Origin: Periconia sp. R9002
Taxonomy: Eukaryota; Ascomycota; Dothideomycetes; Pleosporales; Periconiaceae
Reading direction: 5' to 3'
Length of the DNA stretch: 64,000 nt
Assembly (NCBI GenBank): GCA_023627715.1
Contig: JAMAHW010000103.1
Span: forward strand, 62,001-126,000
Shown here in pieces: positions 46,395 to 56,554 of the stretch. Positions within the stretch are counted from its first letter, which is position 1; every line of letters begins with the position of its first letter. Below the pieces are notes generated by a model. The model saw only the letters and a program-made list of their open reading frames with translations. It did no database searches and was not told where the DNA came from. A program made the translations under genes and the position numbers.

Positions 46395-46803
46395 CTATGG
46401 CTTCTGCTGTTGTTGCTTATCCTGCGATGGGTTTTGTGCGGTAGGGCCCGGTGGCGGATTGGATGATTTCCACGCCCAAAACCCTAGATACGATGATAGT
46501 TTGGAAGGTTTTGCAGGTTCGGTAGCGGTCGTGGGAAGTTGTCCGGGTGCCGGAGGACTTATGGAACTCGATGCCATTGGGGAAGGCCCGTCACTGTTAA
46601 GGGCTGACACTGCAGCCACATCTCTACGCTTTTGTGAGCTGAATGCGGCTTGTGTATTATAGCATAGCAAGGCATGCATACTTCTTGTATTCTTCTTCCA
46701 GTCGCTTCCTCCTCTGTTCCTTCAACTCTCCATCCCACGTCGCGACACCAATGGCAACCCCAGAGACGATGGCCAGAGCGAGTGGTAATATTCTACCCGC
46801 CAT
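46395..46803 (-). CDS. small single-span membrane protein, unrecognised
   Basis: Exons on the minus strand 46803-46682 and 46638-46395 (43-nt intron, GTATGC...TTCAG, phase 2) give 121 aa. The N-terminus MAGRILPLALAIVSGVAIGVATWDGEL is one hydrophobic helix, followed by a very basic and acidic helix (LKEQRRKRLEEEYKK), then a Ser/Pro/Ala-rich tail containing SSYLGFWAWKSS and ending in a Gln run. This form resembles small mitochondrial inner-membrane assembly proteins, but I cannot assign it. It is convergent with BET4 and divergent from MMS22. Confidence 0.65.
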
Positions 46804-47038
46804 TTCTCCAGTTAAAATGTGAAATGAAACAAAGGTTATGTTGTTGCAAGGGATTGATGCAAGTAAAAGATTTCGGTCAAGTCGAGTCGGCCATCGTCAT
46901 CGATGGATCGAGCTTAGCGCATCACGTGCACTCGCGTCGCGTCTCCTCGGGACGCTCGCAGATATCATTGAGTTCAACACGCCACAAACTTGCAACCACC
47001 GCACAGCCGTTGGAGCTCGATATGCGCAAAATTCACAA
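46804..47038. promoter_or_regulatory. shared divergent region, small membrane protein / MMS22
   Basis: 235 bp between start codons. The MMS22 frame stays open through most of it, back to 46838, so an upstream start cannot be strictly excluded. Confidence 0.4.
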
Positions 47039-50000
47039 ATGTCCACATGGAAGCTAAAAGGATACGTCGCTGACTCGGACGGCGAGGAAGAGGATTTGGA
47101 AGCATCCTCGAATCACGAATCACAGCACGCGTCGTCGCCTATCCGTATTGACCATGCATCTTCAACTTCCAGCTCTCCCAAGCGTAATGGAGCATCGCAA
47201 GATAATGAAAGCAATACCGCTCATGAGTTTCAAGATGGATCGCCTACTCCGTCTTTTGCGCCCATCGGGGCTGCCATTTCCACAACAATACCAACCAGCA
47301 CAATCACCCTCACACCGCCGTCACATGGCGTTTCTGTGCCTGAAAAGGACCGCTCAGAAAGCCCTGATATTCTTCAAACTTGTCTGAATGCGAATGAGTC
47401 GTCTCCAAAACGGACGAACTCTTCCTATTCCCTTGCTCTGGATAACCTGGCCTTAACTAGCGAACCACATAGCAGCAGGAATGCCGTCACTGGAAAAGTA
47501 GGCCTCGTCCCATTTGATGACACTTTTTCTTCCGATGATGATCTTTCTGATCCTCCTTCCGATATGGAAAAAGAAATAGCGGAGAAAACTGTCCTGCTCT
47601 CCCCAAAGCGAAACGCGCGAGTTCAAATAGTCATACCGTCTCCCGCCGTCCCACCGCCTGCCGCCGTATCGCATGAGAGCCAGCAATATCAAAGGCGGAG
47701 ACCTCTTCGAGAACGAAGGCCGGAACAGATCCATCCTTATGTTTTTGATCGCGAACTTTATCGACGAATTGGCATCGAAAATGTTCCGCGGGCCAGGTCT
47801 CCAGTACGCCATTTGGTTCGCGCCGATACAGATACGCAAGATCTTGAATTTGATCCGGAAAATGATCAGGACTCTGTGGAACCGCTTGAGATTCCAGTAT
47901 CCTCACCAATCACTCCCCGACATGATAGAGAGATTCACCGCACGATCAGACGGCGTCGATCTTTGACACCATCTCGAGATTCTTTACTCGGGCCTACCCC
48001 GAAGAAACGCAAACTAGCAAGAAAATCATCTTCAGGCAAGTCAGCTGAAAATGCCCAATCATCTGTATTTGACATTTGGTCTCTACCTCCTTCTCCGCCC
48101 CACGCTAGCAGCTCCTCTGCAACCCGAGCCGCTCCGAGCCTGCTGCGGCCGCTGACGCTGTCTCCCGAAATTACTCCTCCCGTTTCTTCTAGCCTTCGGG
48201 GTAATGCGCACGACGAGGAAGAATCAGAAGATGATGTTGTTCAACCAACACGTCGAATAACACAGAACGATACTCCTATCACTATTCCAAGCGATGACTC
48301 CACCGATGATTCGGAACCAGAACCTGAGGTATCTGAATGGCGGCAAGTAGCGAGACGAATAAAAGGCGTCCTTCCTGCTTCTTGGGTACGCATGGACAAC
48401 CAAAAGGAGAAAACAAAGCCTTCGCTGCTAAATGGACTGTTCAACGATCATCGGTCGCCAGAGAATATTGGACCTCAACGAGGTGTAGCACAAAAGGTTA
48501 TAAGGAGAAAGGACCACGCAACGGGAGCCTTGGAACAGAGATCCCAATATCCGATTCTAGATCTTGTCTCAGATGAATCGGAGACCGATGATAATGGGAA
48601 GCTACCAGTTCTTCCGTCTACAGAGGTTGAACAGGATGCGCAAGCGGCTGCTGATCTTGCAGCTATTCTCGATAAACAATACGCCGATGATGATTCCGAT
48701 ATGGAAGACGATCGCTTGGATCTCTTTGCCGCGGGAGGATCGACTCGCAAGCGGGGGAAACAAACCAAGGTGACTGATACATTCACCAGAGCCAAAAAAC
48801 AAAGGACATCCTTACATCAGACAAAGAAGTCTACCAACGCACCCACTCGTGTTTCCGGCAAATCAAGACATTCGACTTTTCGCAGACCAAGACGTTCGCC
48901 GCTCCCTGCTTTGAGTGTTCTGGATATGGACACGCCTTCTTCGAGCAAAGACCGCAATGTGCCTGATTTCTTAAAGGTGGCTAGAAGAGCGGCCCGTGAA
49001 AAACCGGATCTTGCTCGTGGATCCCCCACCCACAAGCACATAAGATTGCACACATCTGGGGATACCAAAGATGCACGTGAAACACTGGAAAAGTGGAAAA
49101 GTGGTGCCTTGAGGCAGAAGACAATGTCCACGCCATCAAAACACCACGCACGTCAACGAGCTCCTCTGACTGATACAGATCCAAATCAACACGATGTTCG
49201 ATCAACCTCAGATTCTGCATCGAAACTCCCCGGTCCTTCGAACTCAAAACAAGCCAGGGTTGATGGAAAAGTATACTCACCTCGACAACGCAGCATTCAT
49301 CCAGCCCTATTGGTGTTCCAACGGAGCTCATCTTCCACACAACCGAAAAAGAAAGACAAGTCAAAGCGACAGGATCCACCACGGTATCGTCCAGGACAAT
49401 TGGAGGGCGATGAAGCACAATTTCAGCATGCCGATCGCAGATATGCGTTCGCGACTGGCCTGCGTAAAGCCGATCAACAATACAATCTACGACATCCAGC
49501 GAATCAGACGCTGGAGAATCCAATGTTAGCCCGATTTCTCGTCGATAACGGCACTCCATTACCCCCCATTTCGCCATCACCTGTGACAGAGAAGGATTCG
49601 CGTCTCCCAACAAAGAAAGCTCGTCGTCCTCGCAAAGCCATCGCACAGAGAATAGAAATTGAAGCTAGAGAATATCGACAGCCCAGCGAACCAGGTGTTA
49701 TCGAGGTCTTCAGCAAGGACGTTCCCGCCAGTGCGCCACGTATTGGAATAGAAGATAATGGCGAACAAAACGTTCTGCAAGGACTGGGCCCTTACGGTAC
49801 ACGGTATTCGACAAATTTTGATGTTTCACCTTTAAAGGCAGGCACTTTCTTCCATAAGTCAACTTTCATCGGCTCTGAGCAGTTTCGCCATGCGTTACCT
49901 ACTGGTGCTCCGAGAAATTTCGATGAAGCTGCCAGCTATGTTACGATCAGTTACGGATCCACGACCATAAGATGCGGGCCTTGGAATGATACGACTTTTA

Positions 50001-53000
50001 TGCAGATATCGAACCTGTTTGGATACATCTGGCAATTCCGAGACAACCACGGATTGGACCTCCAAGAGGTGACGAGACTGAGCACAAAGGCATTGCAAGA
50101 TACCGCTAGAGTTCTACGCATGCTCATCAATTATATTGCAGTCGGTCTTAGTTTTCTTGACCCTGTGGACCGCCAGCTGTTCTGCACGAGCCTAAAGCAG
50201 ACCCTTGAGTCTCTGTTTACTCATGCAATGAGTATTGGTACCAATACTTTGTCGGAGGAGGTATCGCATCTAGCTGAGGCCAGACTCGTGAGGATGGTGA
50301 CTTACCTCTTAGTCCTTACCCTACAAGTCTACCGCATTGCACAGCATCCCAATGTCCTCGGCAATCTCAAGCACAGCTTGGCAGAACTGTCTTGTAGCAT
50401 GTTACAGTTCATAGTCAACATTGTGCTCCGCAAAATTTCACAGCTTGGGGATTTCCTCGAAAGGAATAAACGTTTTGCGGAACGTGAAAACGGAATCCAA
50501 GATGCAGGCATGCTGGTCGAAAGTGTCGTGGTTTGTATGCAGGTCAACATTGATGGGCTGACATTCTGGGACATGGTTTCGCGGGAACTTGCACCTCAGG
50601 CAAAGAAGGTGGCTCATGTGAAAACACTGGAATCGCTTTGGGCAACAATGTTCAGCTTACTTCCTTTTGTCGAGCTAGATGTTTCTGGCACTCTGGACTC
50701 AGAAAGAAGAACTTCTTTCAGCAATGACAACTGGTCACTCATCACTTCGATGCTCAAGCAGTTGTTCCTGCTCTATCCACAAACGCACCGAGTTCACAGC
50801 GTGTCACTGAATGATTATGTTCGGGCGTCCCTAAAAAGGGTCCATGTCTTGATCAGATTCTGGCATTGGCGGCAGTGCGATTCCGTCCTAAGATCCATAT
50901 TCGACTTCTTTGCCAAGAACAACTTACGACTACTAAGACGGGAACAAGGTCATGGTTCCGCAGGCTTCCTTGGATGTCTGCCTCATCAACCTTCCTTGGA
51001 AATTGTGCCGACGGACACCTCCTTTCAAATATTCCTTAAGTGTTTGGCTCTAGGCCTAGAGTACATGCGCGACAAATACTCAGAAAGCAAAGTGAGAAGC
51101 ATGGTATCTCGACTGACACCCAATCATGGCCGCGTGTATCCCAAAGACCAGGACCTGACAGAAGAGGATCTGGAGGCGCTTCGAAATCATCATGATCTTT
51201 TGAGTACGCTGTACTGGGCATCCCCGCCAAAGTATCGGCCGAGATTGGTTCTCATACGCGACCTAGTCCAACACGAACACTCCCACAGCGAAGCCTGTAA
51301 AATCAATGTGCGCACTTGGAGCAATCTGGCGGCGTTTCAATTATCGACGAAGGAGCCGTATGAAACTGTCCAGCCCTTTGCGGAGTGGCACAAAGACATG
51401 ATGCTGCAAGCATTGAAACAGTATCAATTAGCCAAAACCTTCGCCGAAGAAGCGCTGAAGACTGGATCACATACTGACTCCCACGCTGCTTCAATGTTGG
51501 TACGGCAGCGGGCTGAGAAAAATCAAGACCAGGTTCTCGCTACGTTGCACGAGTGTATCTCAGGGATGCGCAGGGTGGTAGAGACAGGGCTTGAGATTGC
51601 GATGACTGAAAACGATCACGTTAATACCACGCGAATGTTTCTTCAGGATTCAGGTCTTGTCAGCCTGCTCGAACTTCCTCATCTAGAAGATAAGCGCCTG
51701 GTGCTCGTCATCTGCGAAACTCTGGGGATACTTCGCTTATATGCAAAACTTATGGGACGATTAATGAAATCCCAGGTTAATCAATTTACGAGCGAAGAAA
51801 GCCAAGGAGAGTACGGAGATTCGTTGGATATAGACGACATTGCTCAATTCGATCCTGAACCCTCGGACGCTAAAACCAGCAAGCCTTTGAAATTCATGGA
51901 GACTGCTCTGTGGCGCCTGCTATCAAATGCCTTCGGCGCCGAATCTGCGCCTGATGAGAAGCTACTCACGGATTGTATCGACACGTGGACTGTGGTCTCC
52001 GAATGCCAAGTGTCAATGGGCCACCGTACATGGTCTTACTTCTTGGACTCATGCGGCAAGGTCTCCTGGAGGGCGCTGCAAAGGACGGAGCAGACACAGA
52101 AATTTGGCCCCTACTTTATGGCAGCCCTCATCGATTGTGACCCTGCAGCTTACGTAGGACATGAACTGGAGTGCATGACCTTGTTATTTGCTTGTCTTGC
52201 GGATCGCGAGTCGATGTTGCGATTTCAGCACCGTCTACTCCAAGCCCTAATCCGTGTCGACCCTACACACCCGCTTCTGAAGAACTTGCCTTTCTCGGTA
52301 AAGGGCAAGACGAACGAGTTGGATATCGACGCGGAGACGGTACGAACTCGACGACTCTCACTCATATCCAGCCTTCTGGCCAACATGCGCAACGACTTCC
52401 ACACAAGGGATCCTCGCGACAAAGAACAAGTCAAATTGGAACATAAATCCATTCTCACCGTCTTCATGACTGCAATGAAGAATAACTACCTACAACTTGG
52501 AGATTCGTCTACGATGACTGGAGCCTACGTGGAATTTGTCCAGAAGAACATACAATTCCTACAGCAATACACGACAGACATCACCCCTGTTGACAAGTTC
52601 TTCACGAATTCAGTCAGCTTCCCAACACCGATTACGGACCCGACATATGTTTTCGGGCGACTTTGCAGCTACGCTCCCAAGATTACTCGACCGGGCGTTG
52701 TCAAGGAATTTCTGAGTTTCTTCCACGCGGTCGCACAGCAAGCTGCACGTGAATCGCAACAAGCGCACCTCACCCGTCAATTGAAAATTGCACTCGGCAG
52801 CGACGAGGCTCCGACAAAAGACAGGATCGCACTTCGAGATGCGCTCATGCAAGGAATCTTTCCAGCGTACGTGGAGATTGCTTTCAAGTCTAGTAGTGGG
52901 TTTGCTATGGCCGTCCCCATACTCCGTTCGCTGCCAGGGATTGTGAAGGCAATGATTTACGATATACGAGCACTGGATGAGTCGAGCATTGAAGCTGCTT

Positions 53001-53563
53001 ATGAATCCATCATGTCGATTGCTGGGGCGTTCATACGAAGCGCAGATATAACCAAGGGCGATGCGCAATCATTCCAACAAGCGCACATGCTTGCAGCAAC
53101 TCGGTTGATGATCGAAACCATGATGGCTACCGTGCCAGTGCTGCAGTACATGTACAGTCGATGCTTTGGGTCTTGGAGGAAACCAGTCGTTGTCAAGTAC
53201 TTCGAAGAGCTGAATGTTATGATTGTGCAATTGCTACACAACGTCGCACCACAGAGAATTCCCGTGTATGAGGGGGATTTGGACGCGCTGAAATGTAGGC
53301 ATTCTGAGCTGCTTCCATTCACCAGAAACGAGCTTAAGACCAGTCTTGAAAACAATTGGAGTGTGAGGATGGGAAACATATTCCACGGGCGTGGCGGGGC
53401 GCAGAAGGAAGTCTTTCTTGACATTGACAGCGTGGAAGAAGAGAAAGAGGCGCTCACGGTTCGCATTGAAGCACTGCATGCGGTCATTGCAAGCGAATAC
53501 GGTGAAGAGGGAGACTCGGGGGTTAGGGAACAGGGCAAGTTCCTCGGGCAATTATACGTGTAG
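47039..53563 (+). CDS. MMS22: Mus7/MMS22 family replication-repair protein
   Basis: One uninterrupted exon of 2174 codons from ATG 47039 (MSTWKLKGYVADSDGEEE, the usual start of fungal Mus7/Mms22). An upstream in-frame ATG at 46838 would add 67 residues of basic, non-conserved sequence. Mms22 works with the Rtt101-Mms1 cullin ligase and replisome to restart damaged forks. Residues 1 to about 900 are polar and disordered with acidic patches, SP sites, basic stretches and a possible AT-hook-like RRPRRSP. The remainder is a long helical repeat region (for example LFGYIWQFRDNHGLDLQEV, ALWRLLSNAFGAESAP, HRTWSYFLDSCGKVSW, FFARDRE-like Leu-rich helices) that corresponds to the conserved Mus7/MMS22 domain. 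A 6.5-kb intron-free gene is striking beside intron-bearing neighbours. Confidence 0.9.
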   Translation: MSTWKLKGYVADSDGEEEDLEASSNHESQHASSPIRIDHASSTSSSPKRNGASQDNESNTAHEFQDGSPTPSFAPIGAAISTTIPTSTITLTPPSHGVSVPEKDRSESPDILQTCLNANESSPKRTNSSYSLALDNLALTSEPHSSRNAVTGKVGLVPFDDTFSSDDDLSDPPSDMEKEIAEKTVLLSPKRNARVQIVIPSPAVPPPAAVSHESQQYQRRRPLRERRPEQIHPYVFDRELYRRIGIENVPRARSPVRHLVRADTDTQDLEFDPENDQDSVEPLEIPVSSPITPRHDREIHRTIRRRRSLTPSRDSLLGPTPKKRKLARKSSSGKSAENAQSSVFDIWSLPPSPPHASSSSATRAAPSLLRPLTLSPEITPPVSSSLRGNAHDEEESEDDVVQPTRRITQNDTPITIPSDDSTDDSEPEPEVSEWRQVARRIKGVLPASWVRMDNQKEKTKPSLLNGLFNDHRSPENIGPQRGVAQKVIRRKDHATGALEQRSQYPILDLVSDESETDDNGKLPVLPSTEVEQDAQAAADLAAILDKQYADDDSDMEDDRLDLFAAGGSTRKRGKQTKVTDTFTRAKKQRTSLHQTKKSTNAPTRVSGKSRHSTFRRPRRSPLPALSVLDMDTPSSSKDRNVPDFLKVARRAAREKPDLARGSPTHKHIRLHTSGDTKDARETLEKWKSGALRQKTMSTPSKHHARQRAPLTDTDPNQHDVRSTSDSASKLPGPSNSKQARVDGKVYSPRQRSIHPALLVFQRSSSSTQPKKKDKSKRQDPPRYRPGQLEGDEAQFQHADRRYAFATGLRKADQQYNLRHPANQTLENPMLARFLVDNGTPLPPISPSPVTEKDSRLPTKKARRPRKAIAQRIEIEAREYRQPSEPGVIEVFSKDVPASAPRIGIEDNGEQNVLQGLGPYGTRYSTNFDVSPLKAGTFFHKSTFIGSEQFRHALPTGAPRNFDEAASYVTISYGSTTIRCGPWNDTTFMQISNLFGYIWQFRDNHGLDLQEVTRLSTKALQDTARVLRMLINYIAVGLSFLDPVDRQLFCTSLKQTLESLFTHAMSIGTNTLSEEVSHLAEARLVRMVTYLLVLTLQVYRIAQHPNVLGNLKHSLAELSCSMLQFIVNIVLRKISQLGDFLERNKRFAERENGIQDAGMLVESVVVCMQVNIDGLTFWDMVSRELAPQAKKVAHVKTLESLWATMFSLLPFVELDVSGTLDSERRTSFSNDNWSLITSMLKQLFLLYPQTHRVHSVSLNDYVRASLKRVHVLIRFWHWRQCDSVLRSIFDFFAKNNLRLLRREQGHGSAGFLGCLPHQPSLEIVPTDTSFQIFLKCLALGLEYMRDKYSESKVRSMVSRLTPNHGRVYPKDQDLTEEDLEALRNHHDLLSTLYWASPPKYRPRLVLIRDLVQHEHSHSEACKINVRTWSNLAAFQLSTKEPYETVQPFAEWHKDMMLQALKQYQLAKTFAEEALKTGSHTDSHAASMLVRQRAEKNQDQVLATLHECISGMRRVVETGLEIAMTENDHVNTTRMFLQDSGLVSLLELPHLEDKRLVLVICETLGILRLYAKLMGRLMKSQVNQFTSEESQGEYGDSLDIDDIAQFDPEPSDAKTSKPLKFMETALWRLLSNAFGAESAPDEKLLTDCIDTWTVVSECQVSMGHRTWSYFLDSCGKVSWRALQRTEQTQKFGPYFMAALIDCDPAAYVGHELECMTLLFACLADRESMLRFQHRLLQALIRVDPTHPLLKNLPFSVKGKTNELDIDAETVRTRRLSLISSLLANMRNDFHTRDPRDKEQVKLEHKSILTVFMTAMKNNYLQLGDSSTMTGAYVEFVQKNIQFLQQYTTDITPVDKFFTNSVSFPTPITDPTYVFGRLCSYAPKITRPGVVKEFLSFFHAVAQQAARESQQAHLTRQLKIALGSDEAPTKDRIALRDALMQGIFPAYVEIAFKSSSGFAMAVPILRSLPGIVKAMIYDIRALDESSIEAAYESIMSIAGAFIRSADITKGDAQSFQQAHMLAATRLMIETMMATVPVLQYMYSRCFGSWRKPVVVKYFEELNVMIVQLLHNVAPQRIPVYEGDLDALKCRHSELLPFTRNELKTSLENNWSVRMGNIFHGRGGAQKEVFLDIDSVEEEKEALTVRIEALHAVIASEYGEEGDSGVREQGKFLGQLYV

Positions 53564-54168
53564 GAGGGAGATTTTGGCACTAATGAGCATGCAACGATTG
53601 ATGATAATGAATAGAGGTAGCTTCACCATAAAAAAGAGGTTAAGACTTGTATCATAGACGTTGGTAATGGACGTGAGATATATGACAAAGAGGATGATGG
53701 ATAAGCAACATGAATGATGATGATGTGACATGGATGGAGTGACACCTCTACAACTATACAGGAAAGCAGATATGTACATATGTTGTTTGGTTCAATGTTG
53801 ACATCATCGTCATCACACGACACAGCCAGGGCAGGCAAGAGGCACCACCACCCCGCCAGCCTTAAAACCCACGACGAAGCCTCTTCCCCGCAGAGCAACC
53901 CACCTTGGCTCCATTGATCTTTTGCATACCTACCTCCCACGCCATTGTTACAACAACTACAAACAAAGCCACGCTCGCTCTTCTTCACAGGACTGGCGCG
54001 AATAAGCCCCCGAGGGCCCAGAGACTAGAACAGCACTTTGCAGGGTGAAGGTCTCGGCTGCCCGCAAAAAGAAACGGACCCCTCCAGCGCGTCCCGCTCC
54101 CGTTCCGGCCTTTCCGCCAGCTGGGTACATGTACCTAGGTGGCTATCTGACACCTGAAAAACTTAGCC
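53564..54168. other. intergenic
   Basis: 3' flank of MMS22 and promoter/leader of the next gene. A GATG-like run lies near 53690-53740. Nothing else seen. Confidence 0.5.
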
Positions 54169-55299
54169 ATGGACAGCACTCAGAGTGCCGCCCGCGCCGC
54201 ACGCCGATTCCTCGAGGAGCGCGTGCGAAACGACTGGGACTGGCCCACCCCACCACCATGCTGGGAAGCGTCCGATGAGGAAGTGCGCGGCGTGACCACC
54301 TTCCGCGAGCGCATCTATGGCGATTCCAGCCCCTCCTCCGGTTCCGACGACGACGACGCCAGCAATGCCGACAGTCCCTACAAGTTCGATAACCCGGACA
54401 GCATCGGGGGCATGGTGGAGCGCAAGGCCGAGCGCAAGAGGCGGAAGAGAGACCAGCAGCTGCGCGACGAAATGAAGGAAAACGAGGGCTTGCGCATATT
54501 CATCGCGAGACGCGATCGATGGACGGGCGTAGATTCGGTGCGCAAATACGGCGCCAAACCTTCATCCACTACAGATGCCAGCGCAGGTGCAGGCCCAAGC
54601 CATGCTAGCGAGAAGGCTACGGTTATACCCGACAGTAGCACGGGTGATAGCGGTGTTTGCGACAAAACACCAACGACGTCCGTGGACGCAGCATCGCCCG
54701 GATCCTCGCCGACCTCAACAACAGCCCCGGCAGACGCGCTCGCCACGATGTCTTTGAACCTGCCACCAATATCCACCACCTCCCTCGTCCCCGTCGCGCT
54801 CCCGCTCCTCCCCACAAACTCCCTCCGCACCTCCATCACACCGAGAACATACCCAGACATCTATTCCAAGATCGTCCTGCAAAGCCGCACCCCCACCGTC
54901 CCCATCAACCTCGCCGACATGACAAAGGCCCTCGTTCAAGGCTGGCGCGACAACGGCGAGTGGCCCCCTAAGCAAGCGGCCCTCGATCCGCTCCCGGGCG
55001 GTAGAACGAAGCGCGGGCTGGGCGGTCTGGGCCTGGGGTTCGGTCTAGGCGGCGGGAGGGCCGACGGCGAGCGCGCGCACAAGGGTAATGGCAATGGTGG
55101 TGCTTCTTCTGTGGGTGAGGGTAGCGGCGCGTTCTTGGGGCATCATCCCCATCTGCAGAAAGGGGTCGGGGGATTAAAGAGGATGTTGCATCTTAATGGA
55201 CACGCTTCTCCTCCTGTGGATCCCAAGACGAACGACAGGGGGGATAATAACGGTGGGGATGGCGGTGGTGGTGGGAAAAAGGAAGCGGCGGCAGGGTGA
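54169..55299 (+). CDS. Gag1-like clamp domain (DUF4050) protein
   Basis: Single exon, 376 aa, start ATG in GCCATGG context. The N-terminus ARRFLEERVRNDWDWPTPP and the later block PDIYSKIVLQSRTPTVPINLADMTKALVQGWRDNGEWPPK are the two conserved parts of the fungal DUF4050/Gag1-like clamp family. They are separated by about 180 residues: an acidic segment, a charged helix (ERKAERKRRKRDQQLRDEMKENEGLRIF) and a Ser/Thr/Ala-rich spacer. The C-terminus is Gly-rich (GLGGLGLGFGLGGG) with a GGDGGGGG run. Biochemical role is not established to my knowledge; related fission-yeast work links Gag1 to nutrient signalling, but I would not transfer this. Confidence 0.8.
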   Translation: MDSTQSAARAARRFLEERVRNDWDWPTPPPCWEASDEEVRGVTTFRERIYGDSSPSSGSDDDDASNADSPYKFDNPDSIGGMVERKAERKRRKRDQQLRDEMKENEGLRIFIARRDRWTGVDSVRKYGAKPSSTTDASAGAGPSHASEKATVIPDSSTGDSGVCDKTPTTSVDAASPGSSPTSTTAPADALATMSLNLPPISTTSLVPVALPLLPTNSLRTSITPRTYPDIYSKIVLQSRTPTVPINLADMTKALVQGWRDNGEWPPKQAALDPLPGGRTKRGLGGLGLGFGLGGGRADGERAHKGNGNGGASSVGEGSGAFLGHHPHLQKGVGGLKRMLHLNGHASPPVDPKTNDRGDNNGGDGGGGGKKEAAAG

Positions 55300-56554
55300 T
55301 GGTTAATGAAGTGTTTGAAAAGGAAAACAGAAAAATGACAAACAGACACATTGATCCCCATGGAAGTCTTTCGAGGCTTTTTGGAGATGTAAAAAAAAGG
55401 GAATATACCCTCCCTCGCCGAAGAGCGAAGTGCAAACTACGTTTCTAGATGTGAGAGAGCATACACACTGAGAGATGGGATCATGACGGTGTCAAGACAT
55501 CTATCTCCTCCAAACGTCGAAAGAGACGGAAAACAAAAACACATCACTGCCTCCTGCCATTCCTCCCTCACACCCTCCCTCCTTGACCAAATCAAATCCC
55601 ACCCAGCGGGTAAGTACGTCAAGTCAAGTCAAGACATATAGATGGAGCCACACCCAATACCCTGCTTCGAAAGAAAAGGTTCGTGTATGTACGATCTACA
55701 GTCAGTCAGTCCGACTGGCCTCGTTGGTTCGTCGAGGGTGCTAGGGAATCGGTTGGTCTGAGACGGGACGGGATGGGATGGGATGGGATGGACTTGTTTT
55801 TGTAGGGGGGGAGGGGGGAGTGAGCCGTCGTGTGAGGGTAAGGTAAAATGGACAGATGAATGAGAATCAAGAAGGCACATCAAACAAGCCCGCCATCTAT
55901 CATAAGACAGACAGAAAACGCCGAATTGAAAGTTTGAAGCAGTTATTCTCTTGTCTGGTTGTGATGAGAGTATGTATAAGATTATTGTTGCGTTTGAATT
56001 GCTGAAAAGAGAAACGCGGGAAAAAAAAAAGAAAAGAAAGAAATCCCCCCTACCTCCACCTCCACCTCTACAAATCCAATCCAATCCAGTCCTAGCAAAC
56101 ACCTCCTTTCCTCCCCTCTCAAAACTCGCCCAAAAACCCTCCATCCATCCATCCATTTTCTATAATTCGCTATGTTCTAAGAACTGGTTCGAACGTTTTG
56201 CCCGCACAAAAAAAAAGAGGTTACACTGTGTTGAGAATGCAGTGTTGATATTAAGACCATTCCGATGAGAGGCGTTTGCTCGTCGACACAGACAACCTAG
56301 TTTAATCTACAACTTCCCTCACTTCGCAGCGTAGGCCCTTCGTATGACTTCTTTTTCTGCACAGTTCAGTGGCTGTAGAAAACACATCAAACGCAGTCTT
56401 CGTCCTTCTCTCCGTGGCGGTCATCGTCTTTGTGCCTCGAGCACAACACATCACCATGGATGGCATGGCTGAGGGATAATGTGGCCTTGTATCCAGTACT
56501 TGTATACAAGGCATCACTCCCACTAGCTTAATCCACACTTTGCCGCCCACCCCC
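55300..56554. other. convergent intergenic region
   Basis: No gene seen. It contains a GGGAC/GGGAT array (55763-55791) and CCATC runs near 56140-56156. Confidence 0.55.
55763..55791. repeat. (GGGAT)n microsatellite
   Basis: Pentanucleotide array: GGGAC units followed by several GGGAT units. Confidence 0.8.
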
